Assembly: GCF_010667615.1 (NCBI RefSeq) | Contig: NZ_VYSG01000004.1 | Coordinates: forward strand, 1-64,000 | DNA from: Bifidobacterium choloepi | GTDB lineage: Bacteria > Actinomycetota > Actinomycetes > Actinomycetales > Bifidobacteriaceae | Direction: 5' to 3' | DNA length: 64,000 bases | Shown: positions 60,270 through 64,000 of the stretch, piece after piece | How positions within the stretch are numbered: position 1 is the first letter of the stretch | How the letters are laid out: the number at the start of each line of letters is the position of its first letter | Position numbers and translations under genes: made by a program | The notes under the pieces: generated by a model | Database searches by the model: none | Told to the model about the DNA's origin: nothing | Seen by the model: the letters and a program-made list of their open reading frames with translations, nothing else

Positions 60270-62135
60270 TCACTCGCTGGCGAGCTTGGCCTTTTCGCTG
60301 GCGAGTCGTTCGGCTTCGGCCTGCTGGCGGGCGGCGAGCTCGGACTCGAAGCGGGCGAGTTCCTCGTCGACGGCCTCGGCCGGGATCTTCGCGAAGATCG
60401 GCGACGGCTTGGCGACCGGCGCACCGACGACGATCGGCTCGCTCTTCCACGGATGGACGTTCTCGCCGAGGACGTAGTCGCCGGTGATGACCGGGTAGTG
60501 GAAGCCGGGCTTGTCGAGGTCCTCGACCTCCTCGATGTGCGGCAGCGGCGAGAACGTGCCGGTGCCGCCGAGCGCTTCCCAGACCTTCTGCGCCGAGTGC
60601 GGCAGGAACGGCGCGAGCAGGTGGTTGGCGTCGGAGACGGCCTGCGCGGCGACGTGCAGGACGGTGCCGAGGCGCGCCGGGTCGTCCTTGATCTTCCACG
60701 GTTCGGTGGCGGAGATGTACTTGTTGATGTCGCCGACAACCTTCATCGCCTCGTTGAGCGCGTTCTTCTGGCGGTGATGCTCGATGGAAGTACCGACGGC
60801 GTCGAACGCGGCGGCGGTCTCGGCGAGCAGCGCGCGGTCCTCGTCGGTCATCTTCGATTCGTCGAGCGCCGGGATCTCGCCGAAGTTCTTGTGGATGAGG
60901 TTGGCGACGCGGTTGACGAGGTTGCCCCACGACGACGCGAGCTCCTCGTTGTTGTGGCGCACGAACTCCGACCACGTGAAGTCGGAGTCGGAGCTTTCCG
61001 GACCGGCGACCGAGATGTAGTAGCGCACGGCGTCCACCGGGTAGCGGTCGAGGATGTCCTTGACGTAGATGACAATGCCGCGCGAGGAGCTGAACTTCTT
61101 GCCTTCCATCGTCATGAACTCGGAGGCGACGACCTGCTCCGGCAGGTTGAGCGGGCCGAGCTCGCCGGCCTTGCCGCCCTTCGAGCCGTCGCCGTTGTAG
61201 GCGATGATCTCGCTCGGCCAGATCTGGGAGTGGAACGTGATGTTGTCCTTGCCCATGAAGTAGTAGCCGGGGGTGGTCGGGTCGTTCCACCACTTGCGCC
61301 ACGCATCCGGCTCGCCCTTGCGGCGCGCCCACTCGATCGACGCGGACAGGTAGCCGATGACGGCGTCGAACCAGACGTACAGTCGCTTGTTCGGGTTGTC
61401 GATCCAGCCCGGCTCCGGAACCGGAATGCCCCAGTCGATGTCGCGGGTGATCGCGCGCGGCTTGACGTCCTTGAACAGGCCGACGGAGAAGTTCATGACG
61501 TTCGTGCGCCAGCCCTCGCGGCTCTTGAGCATCGCGAGGTTCGCGTCGGCGAGCGCCGGCAGGTCGAGGAAGAAGTGTTCGGTCTCCTGGAAGATCGGCG
61601 TCTCGCCGTTGATCTTCGAGACGGGGTTGATCAGTTCGTCGGGGTCGAGTTCGTTGCCGCAGTTGTCGCACTGGTCGCCGCGGGCGCCGTCGGCGCCGCA
61701 GATCGGACAGGTGCCCTCGATATAACGATCCGGCAGCGTGCGGCCGGTCGACGGGGAGATGGCCACCTGCTGCGTGCCCTTGTAGATGTAGCCGTTCTCG
61801 AGGCACTGGCGGAACATCTCCTGGACGACGAGCTCGTGGTTCTTCGTCGTCGTGCGGGTGAACAGGTCGTAGCTCAGGCCGAGGTTGCACAGGTCGTTGG
61901 CGATGACGCGGTTGTAGCGGTCGGCGAGCTCCTGCGCGCTGACGCCTTCCTTGTCCGCCTCGACGAGGATCGGGGTGCCGTGCTCGTCGGTGCCGGACAC
62001 CATCAGGACGTCGTTGCCCTTCATGCGTTCGTACCGCGCATAGACGTCCGACGGGACGCCGAAGCCGGCGACATGACCAATATGACGGGGACCGTTCGCG
62101 TACGGCCACGCAACATTCACCAAAACATGACTCAT
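60270..62135 (-). CDS. metG: Methionyl-tRNA synthetase
   Basis: The 621-residue class I synthetase charges tRNA-Met. It has the HIGH box (residues 18-21), a zinc knuckle CPICG...CDNCG (Cys143, 146, 156, 159) and the KMSKS equivalent KFSSSR (347-352). The anticodon-binding helical domain follows, and a short Ala/Glu-rich helix ([20 protein letters not shown]) replaces the C-terminal dimerisation domain of some MetG proteins. The ATG at 62135 sits directly before [12 protein letters not shown], so the start is secure. Confidence 0.98.
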   Translation of the reverse strand: MSHVLVNVAWPYANGPRHIGHVAGFGVPSDVYARYERMKGNDVLMVSGTDEHGTPILVEADKEGVSAQELADRYNRVIANDLCNLGLSYDLFTRTTTKNHELVVQEMFRQCLENGYIYKGTQQVAISPSTGRTLPDRYIEGTCPICGADGARGDQCDNCGNELDPDELINPVSKINGETPIFQETEHFFLDLPALADANLAMLKSREGWRTNVMNFSVGLFKDVKPRAITRDIDWGIPVPEPGWIDNPNKRLYVWFDAVIGYLSASIEWARRKGEPDAWRKWWNDPTTPGYYFMGKDNITFHSQIWPSEIIAYNGDGSKGGKAGELGPLNLPEQVVASEFMTMEGKKFSSSRGIVIYVKDILDRYPVDAVRYYISVAGPESSDSDFTWSEFVRHNNEELASSWGNLVNRVANLIHKNFGEIPALDESKMTDEDRALLAETAAAFDAVGTSIEHHRQKNALNEAMKVVGDINKYISATEPWKIKDDPARLGTVLHVAAQAVSDANHLLAPFLPHSAQKVWEALGGTGTFSPLPHIEEVEDLDKPGFHYPVITGDYVLGENVHPWKSEPIVVGAPVAKPSPIFAKIPAEAVDEELARFESELAARQQAEAERLASEKAKLASE

Positions 62136-62214
62136 AATGCACGATTATCCGGTTGCATCCGGACTATTCGCCACGGCGTTCCCGTCCCGCCGCCCCGGTT
62201 CTTCCCCGCATGTC

Positions 62215-62243
62215 GCCAACCCGGGCCCCGGGTCCGGGTTGGC
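62215..62243. terminator. Hairpin upstream of metG
   Basis: GCCAACCCGG (62215-62224) pairs with CCGGGTTGGC (62234-62243), with a self-complementary GC loop. It is the most divergent member of the hairpin family. Its place in the divergent metG region makes a leader or attenuator role possible. Confidence 0.5.
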
Positions 62244-62255
62244 AACGCCTTCGCA

Positions 62256-62379
62256 ATCCCCCGGAAGGGGCTCGCCGGGCGGCGCGTCCGCGAAGCGAGG
62301 GCCGGCTTGCGGAATGAACTGGCCGGGCTCCGCAAGTCGACCCTCAGCCACCTTCGCCGACAGCCCCCTTCCGGGGAAC
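62256..62379. repeat. Intergenic palindromic repeat, family A (divergent copy 4)
   Basis: CCCCCGGAAGGGG opens and CCCCCTTCCGGGG closes the element, with CTCCGCAAGTCGACCCTCAG inside. It shares the core of copies 1-3 but with altered outer arms. Confidence 0.65.
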
Positions 62380-62386
62380 CTGGTGA

Positions 62387-62473
62387 TGTGGAAAGCGGCA
62401 CGATTTTCCACATTCCGGCCGCGAGTCTTCACATTGGGGCTGCGGATGCGGGCGAGGCGTCCACTTTTCCACA
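62387..62473. promoter_or_regulatory. Cluster of DnaA-box-like TTTTCCACA sites
   Basis: TGTGGAAAG (62387-62395) faces TTTTCCACA (62404-62412), and a further TTTTCCACA lies at 62465-62473. Each differs by one or two bases from the DnaA consensus TTATCCACA. They lie 55-140 bp before the start codon of the AbiEi-like gene, where promoter elements are expected. Confidence 0.4.
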
Positions 62474-62527
62474 TTCCGCCGGCGCATTCGTTGCCGGGGG
62501 CCGGATCGGGTCCTAGCGTGACCTGCC

Positions 62528-63367
62528 ATGACCAAGCACAGGAACCTTCAAGGCGGCGGTCGCGGCAACGGCGCGCGTGGCGACCGCGGGGCGGCTCGCG
62601 CCGGCGGCGTCGAGCAGCCGGCGCTGTTCGAGCTGGAGCCGGATCGGGCACGGGCGACGACGTTTCCCGCGGAACTCCGGGCGCCGGATGCGAACGTCGT
62701 GCAATTCGGCGCGGCGTCCGGCGCGGGAATCGTGCCCGGTCCGGCGGCGTCCGACGGCGCCGACGGCTGGGCAATCGGCGACGAGCCGGCGGAGCCGAGC
62801 GTCGTCGCCGTCGACCGGCTGCCCGGCAAGCTGAGCTACGACTATCTGCGGCGGCACGGCGTGCTGACGCCGCTCGACGGGCACAGCGCGTACGTCGCCG
62901 ACGACGGCGCGACGCTGTTCGGCCGCGCGGCGATCGTCGCCGACGTCATCGGCACGCGGACGCTGCGCGCCTGCGGCCGGACGGCGGCGTGGGTCTGGAA
63001 CGGCGGCGAGTTTCCCGACGATCTCGACCTGTGGTCGAACAGCCGGTTTCACGGGTCGATTCACGGCCGGCGGGTTCACTGCACGGAGCGCAGGATTCCC
63101 GACGGGCAGTTCGTCGCCATCGGCCGGCTGGTACTGACGTCGCCGGCGCGCACCGTCTGCGACCTCGCGCTGCTGCCGCTCGACGGCGCCGAGGCGGCGT
63201 CGGTCGGGCCGGTGCTGTCGGCGCTGATGCGACGGTTCGACGTCGCCGTCGACGAATGCCTGGCGATGCTGCACGCGAACCCGAACGTCCGGCAGGCCGA
63301 GCACGCCCGTTCGCTGATCGGCCTCGCCGACGAGGCTCGCCGCGCCGACTTCGCGGAAGGAGCGTGA
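62528..63367 (+). CDS. Uncharacterised protein with AbiEi/DUF559-like segment
   Basis: The 279-residue protein has a Gly/Arg-rich disordered start (1-100), then a compact region with FGRAAIVADVIGTRTLR, HGSIHGRRVHCTERRIPDG and IGRLVLTSPARTVCDLAL. The last motif is typical of AbiEi-type antitoxin C-terminal domains and of DUF559-linked proteins. No nucleotidyltransferase toxin (AbiEii) follows, so a toxin-antitoxin role is doubtful. The ribosome-binding site is weak. It is coupled to the next gene (TGA then ATG). Confidence 0.6.
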   Translation: MTKHRNLQGGGRGNGARGDRGAARAGGVEQPALFELEPDRARATTFPAELRAPDANVVQFGAASGAGIVPGPAASDGADGWAIGDEPAEPSVVAVDRLPGKLSYDYLRRHGVLTPLDGHSAYVADDGATLFGRAAIVADVIGTRTLRACGRTAAWVWNGGEFPDDLDLWSNSRFHGSIHGRRVHCTERRIPDGQFVAIGRLVLTSPARTVCDLALLPLDGAEAASVGPVLSALMRRFDVAVDECLAMLHANPNVRQAEHARSLIGLADEARRADFAEGA

Positions 63368-63904
63368 ATGGACGGCGACGATTCCCGCGACCAGTCGCCC
63401 GCCGCGGACCGTCACGGCGACCGCGACGGCCTTCGCTGCTCCGGACGCCCGCACGCACGGCGCAGCCGGCGCGGCGGCCGCGGCCGTCACGCCGCCGGCA
63501 ATCCGGAGGTGGAGGCGCGGCTCAGGGAGGGCCGGCTGACGTCCGGCCACCTCGGCCGGCCATGCGGCGGCGACTTCGACGACGGCCCCGGCGGCACGTC
63601 GCCGGCGGCCCGACGGCTCGCCGCCGGACGGCGCGAACTGTCGCCGCCGGCGCCCCCGCTCGTGCCGACGCCGCTGATGGCCTGCGATCCGGCGACCGAT
63701 CCGTCGCTGCTGTGGCAACTGGCGAGGGACGAGCCGGAACTGCGCCGCTGGATCGTCGCCAATCCGGCCGCGAGCGCCTCGCTGCTCGAGTTCATCTCCC
63801 AGGCCGGCGGCCCCGGTGTCAGGGAAGCCCTGACGCTCCTGCTCGACTCGCTTGAGGAGCGGGCGGACTTACTGTCTGGAAAATATACTGGTGAGCATGA
63901 CTGA
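63368..63904 (+). CDS. Variant leucine-rich-repeat (LRV-like) protein
   Basis: The 178-residue product has a disordered, Arg/Gly/Asp-rich N-terminal 100 residues. These are followed by MACDPATDPSLLWQLARD and ELRRWIVANPAASASLLEF, a pattern of variant LRR modules seen in bifidobacterial proteins. It begins immediately after the preceding stop codon and overlaps the next start by 8 nt (ATGACTGA), so translation is coupled. Function is unknown; LRV modules usually bind proteins. Confidence 0.6.
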   Translation: MDGDDSRDQSPAADRHGDRDGLRCSGRPHARRSRRGGRGRHAAGNPEVEARLREGRLTSGHLGRPCGGDFDDGPGGTSPAARRLAAGRRELSPPAPPLVPTPLMACDPATDPSLLWQLARDEPELRRWIVANPAASASLLEFISQAGGPGVREALTLLLDSLEERADLLSGKYTGEHD

Positions 63905-64000
63905 GGCGGACATCAACGAACAGAATGACCAGGAACGCGACAGCCGGCAGCAGGGCGCACTCGACGCCACGGCGCAGGGCCGCGCCGACATGGTCGCGAT
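63897..64000 (+). CDS. Partial CDS running off the right edge
   Basis: The frame opens MTEADINEQNDQERDSRQQG and is still open at the window end after 34 codons. It is hydrophilic and overlaps the LRV-like gene by 8 nt, implying a third member of this operon. Too little is visible to assign a family. Confidence 0.55.
   Translation, partial: MTEADINEQNDQERDSRQQGALDATAQGRADMVA

Overview
The window is high-GC actinobacterial DNA, most likely from a bifidobacterium or close relative. This is an inference from gene content: a GH36 alpha-galactosidase beside an opp-type peptide transporter and a C1B aminopeptidase, twin GH25 muramidases carrying S-layer-like repeats, a galactofuranose cell-surface glycan locus, and many GC-rich intergenic palindromes. 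No 16S or 23S sequence is present, but the left edge (45-159, minus strand) looks like the promoter and antitermination leader of an rRNA operon lying just outside the window.

From 0.5 to about 31.3 kb is a surface-polysaccharide locus. It holds UDP-galactopyranose mutase (glf), a GlfT1-like and two GlfT2-like glycosyltransferases, further GT2 enzymes (two of the polyprenyl-phosphate type), a Wzm/Wzt ABC exporter, three large multi-pass membrane proteins (two possible GT-C enzymes and a DUF2142 protein), a pyruvyl-transferase-like protein, an acyltransferase 3 and a huge LTA-synthase-like phosphoglycerol transferase. The likely product is a galactofuranose-containing, possibly phosphoglycerol- and acyl-modified polymer that is completed in the cytoplasm, exported by the ABC transporter and decorated outside. 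Base composition falls inside the LTA-synthase-like gene and stays lower, with interruptions such as the GH25 pair, until about 32.8 kb, as expected of an exchangeable cassette. Two GH25 muramidases with SLH-like repeats and two AAA-type ATPase genes with repeat-bearing promoters lie in the same stretch.

From 31.3 to 35.9 kb is a rearranged junction. Two DUF2142 paralogues face each other and flank a tRNA-Ser(GGA) gene, an inverted copy of the last 39 nt of that tRNA, a DUF4143 ATPase, two small membrane proteins and a decayed toxin-antitoxin pair.

From 35.9 to 64 kb is ordinary chromosome: an uncharacterised cytoplasmic protein, an FtsX-like permease paired with an ABC protein lacking a Walker A lysine, an HD hydrolase, a class II amidotransferase, Kup, the GH36 alpha-galactosidase, TatD, an oppBC-DF-A operon, PepC, MetG and a right-edge operon of an AbiEi-like protein plus a variant-LRR protein.

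The most unusual non-coding signal is a pair of related arrays (41.07-41.28 and 59.44-59.69 kb). Each has four full copies of a TTCCAG-N13-CTGGAA hairpin spaced almost exactly 63 bp apart, with compensatory stem changes in one array and one precisely inverted copy in the other. Other repeats include a near-identical hairpin at several gene ends, a 188-bp MITE-like element, a second intergenic repeat family, and a GATTCGTCC-like motif scattered through coding insertions and intergenic DNA. No integrase, transposase, CRISPR-cas or phage gene was found.
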